This document shows positions 1 to 9,705 of a DNA stretch of 64,000 nt, piece after piece. Made by a program: the position numbers and the translations under genes. The notes beneath the pieces are model-generated. The model was not told the origin of the DNA. It ran no database searches and saw only the letters and a list, made by a program, of their open reading frames with translations. The stretch is from an uncultured Clostridia bacterium (GTDB lineage Bacteria > Bacillota > Clostridia > UBA1381): the NCBI GenBank assembly GCA_934454145.1, contig CAKSFT010000003.1, positions 62,001-126,000 of the forward strand, written 5' to 3'. How positions within the stretch are numbered: the stretch's first letter is position 1; each line of letters opens with the position of its first letter.

Positions 1-1
1 C

Positions 2-424
2 CGCTTGTATATATGGGACGTCTGCGTACGTCTGGCGAGAGATTACGGCATAAGCGGTCTCGGAATCGGCCCTGTGTCATTCAGGAGCTTTTACCGCCCG
101 ATTGCTTACAGAAATGCAATAAAGGCACCGCACAGCCATATGCTGTATCTGGAACTTATTCTGGAATACGGAATAGCCGGTTTTATCGGCTTTATGGGGT
201 ATTATATAAGGATTATAAGGAACGGTTTTAAATCGGTGAAACTTGCCGGCAGGGCACAGCGTGCATATCTGGGCGCAGGCATCGGTGCATTACTCGGGAT
301 AAGCTTTGTGTGTATGGCGGAATATATATGGTTTTATCCGCGCGATATGTTTGCACATTTCATTGTCATGGGCATACTTATTGCACAGGTGCAGATAATT
401 GCAAGAAAAGGAAACGGTGCATAA
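2..424 (+). CDS. O-antigen ligase-like membrane protein, C-terminal part
   Basis: The reading frame is already open at the window edge, so only the last 140 or so residues are visible. A motif of the form HSHMLYLELILEYGIAG followed by a hydrophobic segment matches the Wzy_C/O-antigen ligase signature (AHNxyLxxlxExGixG). A second hydrophobic stretch of about 22 residues lies near the C-terminus. Such proteins polymerise or ligate surface polysaccharide at the cell membrane. The next gene, a glycosyltransferase/pyruvyl transferase fusion, starts 3 nt downstream, which fits an envelope polysaccharide operon. Family call is fairly sure; exact substrate is unknown. Confidence 0.7.
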   Translation, partial: RLYIWDVCVRLARDYGISGLGIGPVSFRSFYRPIAYRNAIKAPHSHMLYLELILEYGIAGFIGFMGYYIRIIRNGFKSVKLAGRAQRAYLGAGIGALLGISFVCMAEYIWFYPRDMFAHFIVMGILIAQVQIIARKGNGA

Positions 425-427
425 ACT

Positions 428-2641
428 ATGAAGATTTTACATCTGATAAGAGGCGGCGACAGCGGGGGTGCAAAGACTCATCTTTTCACCTTGCTGGACG
501 AACTGACAAAGTATATAGACTGCGAAGTGGTGTGTCTTATTCCGGGAATTTTTTACAAAGAGATTCTTGAAAAAGACATCAAAACGGTTTTGTTTGAGCA
601 AAAAAACCGTTTTGACTTGTCGGTTTTGAAGAAGATTGAAAAATTGATTGAAGAAGATGAAATTGACATATTGCATGTGCATGGCGCCATGGCAAATTTT
701 ATTGCGCAGTTTCTGAAAAAGCGCATAAAAATCCCGATTGTGACAACAATGCACAGCGACTATTTGCTGGATTTTGATACATTTTTCAAAAAAATAGTCT
801 TTACATCTCTCAATGCATGGTCGCTGCGCAGAATTGACTATTTCATTGCGGTTTCTGACCGTTTCAAAGACATGCTGACAGAACGCGGATTCCGCCCGAA
901 CAGCATATACACAGTTTATAACGGCATGGAATTCTCAAATGTTCCGCAAACTGTGGCTGACAAAAAAGACTTTGCAAAAAAGTACGGAATAAAGCAGGAA
1001 GAAAATGCAATATATATAGGAATCGCGGCGCGGTTTGACAGCGTAAAGGGAGTGGATATATTTATTGACGGTGCGGCAAAGCTGTATAAAGAGAATAAAA
1101 ATGTCCGTTTTGTAATTGCCGGTGACGGTGACCAAAGGGAACAGCTTTTGGCACTGTCAAAGGAACTGGGGCTTGAAAAGGTTATATACTTCATCGGGTT
1201 CATTGATGATATATACAGTTTTTTCAATTTTATTGACATAAACTGCCTTACATCGCTGTGCGAAAGTTTCCCGTATTCGATGCTTGAAGGCGCGGCGATG
1301 AAAAGGCCGATGGTTGCCAGTGACGTCGGCGGCATAAGCAGCCTTGTCATTGACGGAGAAACGGGATATCTTTTCAATGCCGGGGATTCTTCCGATTTTG
1401 CGGCAAAGCTGAAAATGCTTTGCGAAAATCAGCAAAAGCGCACTCAAATGGGTGAGAATATTTATAAGAGGGCAACAACGGTCTTTTCGGCGCAAAATTT
1501 TGCAAAGACGCATATCGGGATTTATGATAATATCCTGAAAGACTTTAATGACCCGAAACGATATGACTTTGTGATAAGCGGATATTATGGCTACAGCAAC
1601 AGCGGTGATGATGCGTTGTTGTTGGCGATGGTCACAGAACTGAAACGTCAGAAAAATGACGTAAGAATTGCTGTTTTCAGCGCAAAACCCGAGCAGACAA
1701 AGAAGGACTACAAGGTTGATGCATACAACAGATTTAATCCGTTTAGGGTATATAAATGCATAAAAAGCTCGCGCGTACTGCTTTCCGGCGGCGGTTCTCT
1801 GATTCAGGACGAAACCAGTTCAAAATCCCTGTGGTATTATGCCGCCATTTTGAAACTGGCAAAGCGGTTTGGGCTGAAGGTGATGCAAATTGCAAACGGA
1901 ATCGGGCCGGTGAGAAAAAAAAGAAACAGGCGCCTGGCGTCAAAGGTCATAAATTCCTGTGTAGACGAGATTACACTGCGTGAAATGAGGTCGCTAAAAG
2001 AATTGCAGAACATGGATATTCATGTGAATACAACAGTGACAAGCGACCCGGCAATGATTCTTGAGGGGTCTGACCAATCAGAAGTAAAAAGAATTTTTGA
2101 AGACGAAGGAATAGCTTGTAAACACTATGCGTGTATTGCCATGCGCGACTGGAAATACAACCCTGATGATTTTGAGAAAAAAATTGCACTGGCGGCAGAT
2201 TATATTTATGAGAAATATAACCTCGGAATCGTGTTTATTCCCATGCAATATCCGGCAGATATCGCAATATCGGAGAGAATCATGGCGTGCATGAAAAATC
2301 CGTCGGCAATTGTCAGAAAAAAAATCAGCATAGAAAACGTTATCGGCATCATCAGGGAGTCAAAGCTTGTTCTTTCGATGCGGTTGCATACGCTTATTTA
2401 CGGTGTGTCAATGAATGTGCCCGTGGTGGCGGTTAAATATGACCCCAAGGTGGACGGATTTATGGAATATCTGAGACAGACGCGGTATGTTGACGTTGGC
2501 GGCATAGATATGACAGCACTGAAATTATATATAGATGAGGCTTTGGCAAACGGCAAAAACTGCGAAACGGAAGAGCTGTGCGGACAAATGCGCCTCAAAG
2601 CACGCGAAAACATACAGATTGCCATGAAATTATTGTCTTGA
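428..2641 (+). CDS. Glycosyltransferase family 4 fused to CsaB-type polysaccharide pyruvyl transferase
   Basis: The 737-residue product has two parts. Residues 1-370 are a GT-B glycosyltransferase of family 4: an N-terminal HLIRGGDSGG loop, a GIAARFDSVKG start of the second Rossmann domain, and an E-x7-E type region around SLCESFPYSMLEG. Residues 385-737 resemble CsaB polysaccharide pyruvyl transferase (GYYGYSNSGDDALL near the start, LLSGGGSLIQD, and SMRLHTLIYGVSMNVP). CsaB adds ketal pyruvate to secondary cell wall polymer, the ligand of SLH domains. An SLH protein is encoded 4 kb downstream, which supports that role. In most Firmicutes CsaB is a separate protein, so the fusion is worth noting. 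A terminator follows. Confidence 0.85.
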   Translation: MKILHLIRGGDSGGAKTHLFTLLDELTKYIDCEVVCLIPGIFYKEILEKDIKTVLFEQKNRFDLSVLKKIEKLIEEDEIDILHVHGAMANFIAQFLKKRIKIPIVTTMHSDYLLDFDTFFKKIVFTSLNAWSLRRIDYFIAVSDRFKDMLTERGFRPNSIYTVYNGMEFSNVPQTVADKKDFAKKYGIKQEENAIYIGIAARFDSVKGVDIFIDGAAKLYKENKNVRFVIAGDGDQREQLLALSKELGLEKVIYFIGFIDDIYSFFNFIDINCLTSLCESFPYSMLEGAAMKRPMVASDVGGISSLVIDGETGYLFNAGDSSDFAAKLKMLCENQQKRTQMGENIYKRATTVFSAQNFAKTHIGIYDNILKDFNDPKRYDFVISGYYGYSNSGDDALLLAMVTELKRQKNDVRIAVFSAKPEQTKKDYKVDAYNRFNPFRVYKCIKSSRVLLSGGGSLIQDETSSKSLWYYAAILKLAKRFGLKVMQIANGIGPVRKKRNRRLASKVINSCVDEITLREMRSLKELQNMDIHVNTTVTSDPAMILEGSDQSEVKRIFEDEGIACKHYACIAMRDWKYNPDDFEKKIALAADYIYEKYNLGIVFIPMQYPADIAISERIMACMKNPSAIVRKKISIENVIGIIRESKLVLSMRLHTLIYGVSMNVPVVAVKYDPKVDGFMEYLRQTRYVDVGGIDMTALKLYIDEALANGKNCETEELCGQMRLKARENIQIAMKLLS

Positions 2642-2650
2642 TTTTTGTCA

Positions 2651-2690
2651 GTATGCTGTGGAAATATACTCCGCAGCATACTTTGTTTTG
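2651..2690 (+). terminator. Intrinsic terminator after the csaB fusion gene
   Basis: Arms GTATGCTGTGGA (2651-2662) and TCCGCAGCATAC (2670-2681) pair with a single G-U, and are followed by a T-rich tract. Confidence 0.7.
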
Positions 2691-2745
2691 TGAGAATTTA
2701 ACTAATATTTGTTGTTCATATTTTGTTCTTATTTTTTACACATGC

Positions 2746-2775
2746 TTGAAAAATGCAGAATATATAATTTATACA
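2746..2775 (+). promoter_or_regulatory. Possible sigma-A promoter for the efflux operon
   Basis: TTGAAA at 2746-2751 is followed after 18 nt by TATACA at 2770-2775. An alternative -10 (TATAAT, 2763-2768) has poor spacing. The site is upstream of the HlyD-type gene at 2833. Confidence 0.4.
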
Positions 2776-2832
2776 GTGATAAAGAGCAGTCAATTGATTG
2801 TTTTTATAAATTCAAGGAAGGATTTGAAAGCT

Positions 2833-4614
2833 ATGAAATTCAGCAAAAAGAAAATAATAACCATTTCGGTTGTTGCACTCATTGCTGTAGGTGTTGTTGC
2901 CGCGGCGGCGGTGAATTCCGTGAAGGGCGGAAAGAAAAACATGTCGGACATGAATGAAACCGACGAAGTCACAAGGGGCAATATTGATGAAACAATAACG
3001 GGCTCGGCATCAATTGAACCGTACGAACGTTATGAAATCGTTGCACTTGTGAGCGGCGACATTGTCAGCTCGCCTTTTGAAGAAGGCGACACAGTCAAAA
3101 AAGGCGATTTGCTTTATAAATTTGACACATCTTCTGTGAACCTCGGGATACAGAAACAGGAGCTGAACCTGAAGCAATCGCAGAACAGCTACAACAATGC
3201 CGTGCGTGACGCACAAAAGCTTAACGTCACCGCGCCGTGCGATGGCGTCGTGTCGGGGATAACGGCAAAAGCAGGCAATGATGCGTCACCGTCAACAGTC
3301 CTGGCAAAGGTTGAAAATACATATGAATTAAAGGTGGATTTGCCGTTTAATTCAAGCCAAATAAGCCGCATATCGGTCGGCGACACGGCGACAATTTCCA
3401 GTTCTTCGCACATGAGCGGTGTGACGGGCAGGGTGACGCATATCGCCGCAAACCCGACAGCACAAAGCGACGGGGCGGTTTTGTATGATGTTACAATAAA
3501 GATGAACAATCCGGGTTCGTTTACCTCCGGCTTGGTTGTCGGCGGCGAAATCTCGGGTATGGTCAGCCCGGGGAGCGGAACAATCGAGTGTGAAGATGTG
3601 CAGAATGTCATGCCCGAAGTGTCGGGAAAAGTCGGCAAGATTTATGTGTCAAACGGTGACTATGTGCACAAGGGCGACACAATTATGACTTTGACAAGTG
3701 ACACGATTTCGGACAATATAAAAAACAGCGACATACAATACAAAAGCTCGGGGCTTTCACTGCAGGAGTCAAAAGACAGCCTGGACGACTACAGCTTGAC
3801 GTCGCCGATAAACGGCACGGTAATCACGAAAAACAAGAAAGCCGGTGACACTGTTGACAGAAACACAAGCACACAGACACTTATGGTTGTGGCTGATATA
3901 TCAAAGCTTAAATTTTCGCTTTCGATTGATGAACTTGACGTGAGCAAGGTTGCGGTCGGGCAGGAAGTCAGAGTGACATGTGACGCCCTTGAAGGCGAGG
4001 AATATGTGGGTCATATAACAAATGTATCGGTTGAAGGAACCTCCACAAACGGTGTGACGGTTTACAATGCCGATGTCGTTGTGGAAGAACCCGGAAATCT
4101 GCGGCCAAGCATGAATGTGGACGCAACGGTTGTTTTTGCATCATCAGAGGATACATTGATAGTTCCTTCTGGAGATATAAAGACTGTCATGGGAAAATCT
4201 TATGTTTTTGTAGAGAGCGACAAAGCAAAAACATCAGACAAGAAAGATAAAAAGGACAATAAAAAAGATAAATCCGAAGATATGCCTGTAGTGGGACTTG
4301 ACGATGAAAACGGAAATAAAACGCCTGAAGGCGGAGCGCCGCAGGGCAACGAATCCGGAAAAATGCCTGAAGCGCCGGACGGATACGAAACTGTTGAAAT
4401 CCAAACCGGACTGTCAAATGACGAATATACAGAGGTTTTGAGCGGTCTGAAGGAAGACGACAGAATTTACAGAATGACGACATCTTCAAATTCTTCTGAT
4501 ATGTTCATGGGAGGCATGGACTTTGGCGGCGGAGAAATGGGAGGCGGCCCGCAGGGCGGCGGCGCTCCCGGAGGAGGCGGCCCCGGCGGAGGAATGGGAG
4601 GCGGCATGAGATGA
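2833..4614 (+). CDS. HlyD/MacA-family efflux adaptor (membrane fusion protein)
   Basis: The 593-residue product begins with an N-terminal membrane anchor (about residues 5-25). Paired biotinyl-lipoyl-like beta segments follow (SGDIVSSPFEEGDTVKKGD and a second copy around SGKVGKIYVSNGDYVHKGD), then beta-barrel regions and a charged Lys/Asp linker. The tail is very rich in glycine and methionine (about residues 555-593). The start at 2833 is preceded by AAGGAAGG at good spacing. It overlaps the ABC ATPase gene by ATGA, so the three genes form a MacAB-like export operon. Gram-positive MacA homologues act at the outer face of the membrane; the substrate cannot be told from sequence. The low-complexity tail could bind metal or be a surface tether, but that is speculation. 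Confidence 0.85.
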   Translation: MKFSKKKIITISVVALIAVGVVAAAAVNSVKGGKKNMSDMNETDEVTRGNIDETITGSASIEPYERYEIVALVSGDIVSSPFEEGDTVKKGDLLYKFDTSSVNLGIQKQELNLKQSQNSYNNAVRDAQKLNVTAPCDGVVSGITAKAGNDASPSTVLAKVENTYELKVDLPFNSSQISRISVGDTATISSSSHMSGVTGRVTHIAANPTAQSDGAVLYDVTIKMNNPGSFTSGLVVGGEISGMVSPGSGTIECEDVQNVMPEVSGKVGKIYVSNGDYVHKGDTIMTLTSDTISDNIKNSDIQYKSSGLSLQESKDSLDDYSLTSPINGTVITKNKKAGDTVDRNTSTQTLMVVADISKLKFSLSIDELDVSKVAVGQEVRVTCDALEGEEYVGHITNVSVEGTSTNGVTVYNADVVVEEPGNLRPSMNVDATVVFASSEDTLIVPSGDIKTVMGKSYVFVESDKAKTSDKKDKKDNKKDKSEDMPVVGLDDENGNKTPEGGAPQGNESGKMPEAPDGYETVEIQTGLSNDEYTEVLSGLKEDDRIYRMTTSSNSSDMFMGGMDFGGGEMGGGPQGGGAPGGGGPGGGMGGGMR

Positions 4615-5387
4615 TAGTGCTTGAAGGCATCACCAAGGTATACAAAATGGGTGAGAGTGAAGTGAGAGCGCTTGACGGTGTTGACCTTCACATATACCCA
4701 CATGAATTTGTGGCGATAATTGGTCCTTCCGGCTCTGGGAAATCTACCCTTATGAATATGATTGGCTGTCTTGACGTCCCGACATCCGGCAGATATTGGA
4801 TTGACGGGGTGGAGGGGAGCAAGATGAGTGATAATCAGCTTGCAGACCTCAGAAACAAAAAGCTTGGATTTATATTTCAGCAATATAATCTTTTGTCAAA
4901 GCTTTCCGCTTTAGAAAATGTCGAACTTCCGCTTATATACCGCGGAATATCGGCATCAAAGCGTACTGCTATGGCAAAAGAGGCGCTTGCACGTGTCGGG
5001 CTTCTGGACAAAATGCATCACAAGCCGACAGAGCTGTCGGGCGGACAACAGCAGAGAGTATCAATTGCAAGGGCGCTTTCAAGCCATCCGTCGCTTATCC
5101 TGGCAGACGAACCAACAGGTGCACTTGACTCAAAATCAGGCATTGAAATCATGCAGATGCTTCACGAGCTGCACGACGAAGGAAATACAATTGTGCTTAT
5201 TACGCATGACCTGAACATTGCAAAGCAGGCAGAGCGCATTGTGACAATCAAAGACGGAAGGATTGTGAGTGACATAGACAACAGAGATGACATGGCAGGC
5301 GCGGAAAACGTGAAGGGCTCTGACATAGGCGACCCGGAAAACGGAAAAACCGCAGACTTGGATGCCGATATCCACGGAGGTGCTTGA
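4611..5387 (+). CDS. MacB/LolD-type ABC transporter ATP-binding protein
   Basis: The 258-residue ATPase has all ABC motifs: Walker A GPSGSGKST (about 38-46), a Q-loop at FIFQQYN, signature LSGGQQQR (142-149), Walker B LILADEP (162-168) and the switch His in LITHD. It overlaps the adaptor gene by 4 nt, and its permease starts just after its stop. Family knowledge places it as the nucleotide-binding subunit of a MacB-type mechanotransmission exporter. The C-terminal 30 residues beyond the fold are acidic and poorly conserved in type. Confidence 0.92.
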   Translation: MIVLEGITKVYKMGESEVRALDGVDLHIYPHEFVAIIGPSGSGKSTLMNMIGCLDVPTSGRYWIDGVEGSKMSDNQLADLRNKKLGFIFQQYNLLSKLSALENVELPLIYRGISASKRTAMAKEALARVGLLDKMHHKPTELSGGQQQRVSIARALSSHPSLILADEPTGALDSKSGIEIMQMLHELHDEGNTIVLITHDLNIAKQAERIVTIKDGRIVSDIDNRDDMAGAENVKGSDIGDPENGKTADLDADIHGGA

Positions 5388-5388
5388 T

Positions 5389-6567
5389 ATGGGAAAAATA
5401 TTTCAGTCTGTAAAAATGGCAAAAAAAAGCATTCTCGGAAACAAGGCGCGCTCTGGTCTCACAATGCTGGGAATTATAATAGGTGTTGCGTCGGTTATTC
5501 TGCTGACAGGGATAGGCAATGGAGCGACAAAAATGATATCCGATTCTATTTCGTCAATGGGAACAAAGCTGATAACCGTGAATCTGACAAAAATGTCTGG
5601 GACAAGAACGGTTGATATGGACGACATTACGGAATATATCAGCAGTAAACCCGAGCTTTACAGCGGCATCACTCCTTATATTACTTCAAATGCACAGGTG
5701 AAGGTTGGGACGGAGAATTACAGGGCTTCTCTGGAAGGGACAGATTCAAACTATGAAACCATAAGAAATGTTTCACTTGCAAGCGGCAGATTTATAAATG
5801 AAAATGATGTTGAAAAGCGTTCTAAGGTTGTCGTGGTGGGCATGTATGTGCAGACAGAGCTTTTTGGCGGAATGAGCCCGATTGGTGAAAAAATAAAAAT
5901 AAACGGCGAAAACTTTACCGTCATTGGAGTATACGAAACGGTCGGCTCGACAGTGAGCGAATACTCTGACGGGAATGTGACAATTCCCTATACAACCGCA
6001 ATGCGGTTTATAAAAAATAAAAATATTTCTACATATTATTTGGAGGCGTCAACAGAGGACAATGTCGAGAGTGCAGTGGACGACATCGAAATTTTTCTCA
6101 CCAGGAAGTTGGGAAATGACGATGGGTACAATGTGTCCAACATTGCGGAAATGCTTGACACAATGAATGAGATGATGGGCACAATGACGGCGATGCTTGC
6201 GGGAATCGCCGGGATTTCGCTGGTTGTCGGCGGAATCGGGGTTATGAACATCATGACGGTGTCGGTCAGCGAAAGAACACGCGAAATCGGAATCCGAAAA
6301 GCCATCGGAGCAAGAACAAGCGACATACTTATGCAATTTTTGATTGAATCGGTGATGCTTAGCGCTTTGGGAGGCATAATAGGTATAATTTTGGGATTTG
6401 CGTTTAAGCCTGCCGTGGAGGCGCTGCTTAGTATGGATTATGTTATAAAAGGAAGCATGGTATTGCTGTCATTCGGGTTTTCACTGTTTATCGGTGTATT
6501 TTTCGGCATTGCGCCGGCAAGAAAAGCGGCAAGGCTGCACCCTATAGAAGCATTGCGCTCTGAATAA
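5389..6567 (+). CDS. MacB-type ABC transporter permease
   Basis: The product has 392 residues: an N-terminal transmembrane helix, a large extracytoplasmic MacB_PCD domain (about 45-240), then three C-terminal transmembrane helices of the FtsX fold. The conserved cytoplasmic motif SERTREIGIRKAIGAR is present. The ATG at 5389 was chosen because GGAGG (5376-5380) sits 8 nt upstream; an earlier in-frame ATG would overlap the ATPase gene. It forms a tripartite-like exporter with the two genes before it. Confidence 0.92.
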   Translation: MGKIFQSVKMAKKSILGNKARSGLTMLGIIIGVASVILLTGIGNGATKMISDSISSMGTKLITVNLTKMSGTRTVDMDDITEYISSKPELYSGITPYITSNAQVKVGTENYRASLEGTDSNYETIRNVSLASGRFINENDVEKRSKVVVVGMYVQTELFGGMSPIGEKIKINGENFTVIGVYETVGSTVSEYSDGNVTIPYTTAMRFIKNKNISTYYLEASTEDNVESAVDDIEIFLTRKLGNDDGYNVSNIAEMLDTMNEMMGTMTAMLAGIAGISLVVGGIGVMNIMTVSVSERTREIGIRKAIGARTSDILMQFLIESVMLSALGGIIGIILGFAFKPAVEALLSMDYVIKGSMVLLSFGFSLFIGVFFGIAPARKAARLHPIEALRSE

Positions 6568-6587
6568 AAACACAGAAAGGAATGAAT

Positions 6588-8933
6588 ATGAAGATGATGA
6601 AGAAAATATTGGGGCTTGCACTTTCTGCGGCGATTGTGCTGAATATTTTGCCAAGTGCTTTTGCAGATTATACCGATGTGACGGAAAACTCTGAGGTCTA
6701 TGATGCTGTTGAGCTGCTGAGCAACATGAAAATTGTGTCGGGATATACAGACGGAAGCTTCAAGCCCTACAAGACTCTTTCCAGAGCCGAATTTGCAAAG
6801 CTGATTGTGATGATATATGACAAACAAAACGACGTTCAGTTCAATTCTTTGATATCCGGATTCAAAGATGTGGCGCAAGGGGCTTGGTATGTCGGATATG
6901 TGAATTATATTTCGCAAAACGGAATCATAAACGGATATGCCGACGGAACTTTCGGCCCCGACAAAGCAATCACCTATGCGGAAGCAGTTACGATTCTTTG
7001 CAGAATTTTGGGCTACAAAGAAGAATCGGTGGGGTATTATTGGCCAAACAATTACCTGAGCCAGGCGGCAAGCATGGGGCTCTCCGACGGATTTACATTT
7101 GGGAGCAACGAGCCGATAACAAGGGGCGCTGCGGCCGTGTTGATTGAGAGAATTTTGTTTATGAATGTGCCCGGCTCATCTGCTGCTGCGACAGGCGGCA
7201 AGGATTTGAAGCTGATAGAGTATCTCGGATATACTTTGGTGGAGGACAGCTATGTTTTGGCGACAAGAAACGAAAATGAATCGCTCACCTCAAAACAGAT
7301 AAAGACAGCCTCGGGCGTATATGAAATGGCGGACGGCACAAATGTCCCAAAGGCAGGGACGGCGGGTTCGATTATACTGAGCAGTGACAACAAGGCTGTG
7401 GGTATGAAAATTGAAAAGATGGTGTCAAAAACAGTATATGTAACAAATGTCCCGGAAACGAACACCATTGAATACCGCACGGCCGAGGGGGAAACGGGGA
7501 GATATAAGTTTGACACAAGCTTTATGACATACTATGACTACAACAAGCTTACGTATTCACAGAGTGCGTCTTATATAGATGTCGACACGGAAATAACTTT
7601 TTACGGTTCGGCAGAAAATGAGTGGAAATTTGCCGTCATAGACGATGATTCTTCGGGAAATATCCCTGTGCTTGCCTCAAAGGATTACAGCGATTCCGAC
7701 AGGTATATAGGCAGCACAGCGATAAATATGACAAATCTCAAGATATACAGAAACGGAGAAGGAGCATCACTTTCCGATATAAAGAAAAATGATGTAATAT
7801 ATTATAACACCAAGACAAATGTGATTGACGTATACAGCAACAAGGTTTCGGGGATATATACAGATGCATACCCCAACAAGGCGCATGTCACAAGCGTCAA
7901 GGTTGCCGGCAAGACATATGAGTTGTCATCTTCCGGAAAAGCAAAGAGCGCTCTGGACGCATCTTCCGGAAGCTTTGCAATAGGCGAAAAGGTGACACTG
8001 CTTTTGGGAAAGAATGACAAAGTGGATTTTGCGGTTGAGCTTGCGGATTTTGATTATTTTGATTACGGTGTTTTGCTGGGCTGCACAAAGGGCGTAAGTG
8101 AATATGAATATAACGAAGGCGTAAGCCAGATTACGGCACAGATTTTTATGCCGGACGGCAATACTTATACATATGCCGTGACAAAGGATTTTGATGACAG
8201 CCTGAAAGGGAAGCTTGTAAAGCTTTCTTATGAAGGCGACAAGGTGTCGCTTTCATCGGCGGAAACCGAGAAAATCACAGGTTCTCTCGACATTCAGGGA
8301 CGCAGATTTGCGGGAAAAACAGTCCTGAAGGACGTGAAGGTTATCCACAGATTAAGCAAGGAAGACGCCGACAACGTTTCTGTTGAAACACTTAATTTTG
8401 ACACACTGGGAATAAACGAGCTGACAGCAAGACAGGTGATAACGGTTGTCGAGGCAAATGCTTTTGGCGATATCGGGATTTTGTATCTTGAAAATCTTGA
8501 AAGCGGATATGACTTCGGCTTCCTTGTCGGGAGCGAGAAAATCGGCGACGGCGAGATGTCGACATATCAATATGAGATTTTCTCAGACGGAATAACAACC
8601 AAATATCCAAATTCGGTGCGTTTCTCAGTATCACCCAGGACGCCGTCATATTATAAGACGGACGGAAATTCGATAACGGAAATCTATAACATGAAGAAAA
8701 TTGATTCGGCATCGGGATATGACGCGGCAGAAGGCGGAAGAATAAAACTGAACAACAAGGTTTACGATTTGGCGGACGATTTTAAAATAGTTTATGTTGA
8801 GGATTCTGCAATGGCTAAGTTTAAGACGGTATCCTTGAGTGAGATGAAGAACATGAAGATTACATCAATAAGCTTGTATTCAGAAAAAGACGAGGGAACA
8901 GTATCTGTAATAAAGATGATTGTATTGGATTAA
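6588..8933 (+). CDS. S-layer homology (SLH) domain surface protein
   Basis: The product has a signal peptide (MKKILGLALSAAIVL... ending SAFA) and then three SLH repeats in the first 190 residues. The first contains SGYTDGSFKPYKTLSRAEF, the second NGYADGTFGPDKAITYAEA, and the third is weaker (around FGSNEPITRGAAA). The remaining 590 residues are a beta-rich region I do not recognise. SLH domains bind pyruvylated secondary cell wall polymer, linking this gene to the CsaB fusion at 428-2641. AGAAAGG (6574-6580) favours the ATG at 6588; ATGs at 6582 and 6594 are alternatives. A strong terminator follows. Confidence 0.88.
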   Translation: MKMMKKILGLALSAAIVLNILPSAFADYTDVTENSEVYDAVELLSNMKIVSGYTDGSFKPYKTLSRAEFAKLIVMIYDKQNDVQFNSLISGFKDVAQGAWYVGYVNYISQNGIINGYADGTFGPDKAITYAEAVTILCRILGYKEESVGYYWPNNYLSQAASMGLSDGFTFGSNEPITRGAAAVLIERILFMNVPGSSAAATGGKDLKLIEYLGYTLVEDSYVLATRNENESLTSKQIKTASGVYEMADGTNVPKAGTAGSIILSSDNKAVGMKIEKMVSKTVYVTNVPETNTIEYRTAEGETGRYKFDTSFMTYYDYNKLTYSQSASYIDVDTEITFYGSAENEWKFAVIDDDSSGNIPVLASKDYSDSDRYIGSTAINMTNLKIYRNGEGASLSDIKKNDVIYYNTKTNVIDVYSNKVSGIYTDAYPNKAHVTSVKVAGKTYELSSSGKAKSALDASSGSFAIGEKVTLLLGKNDKVDFAVELADFDYFDYGVLLGCTKGVSEYEYNEGVSQITAQIFMPDGNTYTYAVTKDFDDSLKGKLVKLSYEGDKVSLSSAETEKITGSLDIQGRRFAGKTVLKDVKVIHRLSKEDADNVSVETLNFDTLGINELTARQVITVVEANAFGDIGILYLENLESGYDFGFLVGSEKIGDGEMSTYQYEIFSDGITTKYPNSVRFSVSPRTPSYYKTDGNSITEIYNMKKIDSASGYDAAEGGRIKLNNKVYDLADDFKIVYVEDSAMAKFKTVSLSEMKNMKITSISLYSEKDEGTVSVIKMIVLD

Positions 8934-8935
8934 AA

Positions 8936-8976
8936 AAAGAACTGCGGCAAAATAAATTTGCCGCAGTTCTTTTTCT
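8936..8976. terminator. Bidirectional intrinsic terminator
   Basis: Perfect 16-bp arms AAAGAACTGCGGCAAA (8936-8951) and complement (8957-8972) lie between the convergent SLH and sirtuin genes. A-runs and T-runs on both sides allow termination in either direction. The stem resembles the one after guaB at 52921. Confidence 0.9.
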
Positions 8977-8982
8977 GCTGTT

Positions 8983-9705
8983 TTATAGTTTTTTAATAAC
9001 GTTTATGATATCGTCATTGATTACCAAATCGGCATTGCTGTCGTATGGTGTGGAAGATTTGTTTATCAGCACAAGATTGTCACCGCGGAAGAATTTCAGA
9101 AACGACGCGGCGGGATATACCGCCAAAGAAGTGCCGATGACGATGACGGTTTTGGCTGATGCAATCGCGGATATCGCACCGTTTACAACGTTGTCGTCAA
9201 GCGGTTCTTCATACAGCACAACATCAGGCTTTATGACAGCATTGTCATCATCACACAGTGGGATTTCCGCAGAAGATATGATTTTTTCAAGCGGATAAAA
9301 TTTGCCGCATTTTGTGCAGTGATTTCTGAAAATACTGCCGTGCAGTTCATACACTTCACTGCTGCCGGCAGCACTGTGCAGTCCGTCAATGTTTTGGGTG
9401 ACAACGCTTACTCTTTTTCCTTGCTTTTCCAATCCGGCAAAATACCTGTGCGCCTCATTAGGGCGCGCGCCGGGATAAACCATTTTGCTTTTGTAAAATT
9501 GATAAAACAGGTCTGTATGCTCTTTAAAAAATGTATGAGAAATGATTTCTTCGGGTGAGAAACCGAAGCCGCTGTCATTGTTGTACAGTCCGTCGGCAGA
9601 ACGGAAATCGGGAATACCTGACGGACAGCTTATCCCGGCTCCGCTGAATACGCAGATATTATTTGATTTTTCAATTATTTTTTTCAGTTCTTCAGCCTTA
9701 TTCAT
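8983..9705 (-). CDS. Sir2-family NAD-dependent protein deacylase
   Basis: The 240-residue sirtuin has GAGIS (22-26), PDFRS (32-36), TQNIDGLH (103-110) and catalytic His122 in ELHGS. It would remove acyl groups from protein lysines using NAD+. The structural zinc site is incomplete: Cys130, Cys133 and Cys151 are present, but the expected fourth Cys (CDDC in relatives) is Asp154. It shares a 1-nt TGATG overlap with the upstream hydrolase, so the two are translationally coupled. Confidence 0.88.
   Translation of the reverse strand: MNKAEELKKIIEKSNNICVFSGAGISCPSGIPDFRSADGLYNNDSGFGFSPEEIISHTFFKEHTDLFYQFYKSKMVYPGARPNEAHRYFAGLEKQGKRVSVVTQNIDGLHSAAGSSEVYELHGSIFRNHCTKCGKFYPLEKIISSAEIPLCDDDNAVIKPDVVLYEEPLDDNVVNGAISAIASAKTVIVIGTSLAVYPAASFLKFFRGDNLVLINKSSTPYDSNADLVINDDIINVIKKL

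Noticed and set aside
4467..4883. 138-codon minus-strand frame opposite the efflux genes
   Set aside because: Its proline-rich stretch is the complement of the Gly-rich tail of the adaptor gene; it spans the well-supported adaptor/ATPase junction.
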